Below are positions 63,003 through 64,000 of a stretch of 64,000 bases of DNA, one piece after another (position 1 is the stretch's first letter; each line of letters opens with the position of its first letter). The translations under genes were made by a program, and so were the position numbers. Source of the stretch: Flagellimonas pelagia (GTDB lineage Bacteria > Bacteroidota > Bacteroidia > Flavobacteriales > Flavobacteriaceae). The stretch lies in assembly GCF_003584135.1 (NCBI RefSeq), contig NZ_QXFI01000006.1, positions 61,001 through 125,000 on the forward strand, read 5' to 3'. The notes under the pieces were generated by a model that searched no databases, was not told the DNA's origin, and saw nothing but the letters and a program-made list of their open reading frames with translations.

Positions 63003-63076
63003 GGGGAATTAGCTCAGCTGGCTAGAGCGCCTGCCTTGCACGCAGGAGGTCAAGGGTTCGACTCCCTTATTCTCCA
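63003..63076 (+). tRNA. tRNA-Ala (anticodon TGC)
   Basis: A 74-base cloverleaf: acceptor GGGGAAT/ATTCTCC with the G3-U70 wobble that marks tRNA-Ala for its synthetase, discriminator A, anticodon loop CTTGCAC (TGC at 63037-63039), T-arm AAGGGTTCGACTCCCTT. It lies in the 16S-23S spacer after tRNA-Ile. Confidence 0.98.
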
Positions 63077-63079
63077 CAT

Positions 63080-63170
63080 TTTCCCCGCGGATGCGGGGAT
63101 CCCGAAGGGGCGACACCGATCAAGGTCGGTAATTTCCCGGAGGGATGCCAAATCAAGTTTGGCACAAAAG
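63080..63170. repeat. cluster of small hairpins in the spacer before 23S, REP-like
   Basis: Four short inverted repeats follow the tRNA-Ala: CCCCGC-GGAT-GCGGGG, ACCGA-TCAAGG-TCGGT, TTCCCGGAGGGA, and TGCCAAA-TCAAG-TTTGGCA. Two of them carry ATCAAG in the loop. The last resembles a palindrome type I associate with flavobacterial intergenic repeats (GATGCC...AAGTT...GGCA). Confidence 0.5.
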
Positions 63171-63294
63171 TTCATTGACATATTGGGACGGAGCGTGATG
63201 ATTAGGTTCATCATGGCGAAGTCAAAAGAAGAAACACGAAGTAGAATAGAATATATAAGGATTACGAGAGGGCATCCGTACTTGGTACGGGTGC

Positions 63295-64000
<706 letters not shown>

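Overview
The window is a piece of a Bacteroidota chromosome, almost certainly a marine-type Flavobacteriaceae. The evidence is two SusC/SusD pairs, FecI/FecR-type regulation, many lipoproteins, promoters of the TTG-N19/20-TAnnTTTG type, almost no Shine-Dalgarno sequences although the 16S 3' end keeps CCTCCTT, and an rRNA operon carrying tRNA-Ile and tRNA-Ala. The 16S looks to me like the Muricauda/Flagellimonas neighbourhood, but that is recall and not a search.

Layout. 1-1000: end of a DUF6515-like gene and a small lipoprotein. 1.1-6.8 kb (minus): an operon for a MacAB/TolC-like export system (DUF2147 protein, TolC, membrane-fusion lipoprotein, FtsX-like permease, ATPase, outer-membrane protein). 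7.0-16.9 kb (plus): ECF sigma factor, FecR anti-sigma, SusC with an STN signalling domain, SusD, then two secreted alkaline phosphatases, the second fused to a glycerophosphodiesterase-like domain. I read this as a phosphate-ester scavenging locus. 16.9-19.0 kb: HxlR repressor divergent from nitroreductase, MdaB-like quinone reductase and YgiN-like monooxygenase, with two palindromes at the divergent promoters. 19.1-22.7 kb: MscS-type channel and a glutamate-carboxypeptidase-like M28 peptidase. 22.7-28.1 kb (minus): small lipoproteins (DUF6624, unknown, SUMF1-domain), a class C beta-lactamase-like hydrolase and a membrane AraC regulator.

28.2-44.2 kb is a beta-glucan (laminarin-type) polysaccharide utilization locus. 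It has a Y_Y_Y/propeller/LuxR-HTH regulator divergent from SusC, SusD, a PKD surface glycan-binding lipoprotein, two GH30, one GH5 with a C-terminal CBM, and two GH16. GH30 enzymes would cut beta-1,6 branches and GH16 the beta-1,3 backbone at the cell surface, with SusCD importing the oligosaccharides.

44.4-60.8 kb is housekeeping: tRNA-Lys, aroK, a phosphoribosyltransferase, Hsp15-like S4 protein, FKBP lipoprotein, PorT-like OMP, split transketolase, tgt, LptF/G permease, accA, dnaB, a conserved exported protein, a HAD phosphatase, YjbQ, and the thrS-infC-rpmI-rplT operon. 60.8-64.0 kb is the start of an rrn operon: promoter, leader with a terminator-like hairpin, 16S, tRNA-Ile(GAT), tRNA-Ala(TGC) and a 23S gene cut by the window end.

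The most interesting points are the GDPD-alkaline phosphatase fusion in a SusCD/sigma locus, a tRNA-guanine transglycosylase lacking its zinc cysteines, infC starting at ATA, a repeat element that appears to have supplied the 5' end of the gene after dnaB, the paired palindromes at the HxlR promoters, direct repeats upstream of the glucan PUL, and the terminator-like hairpin in the rRNA leader.
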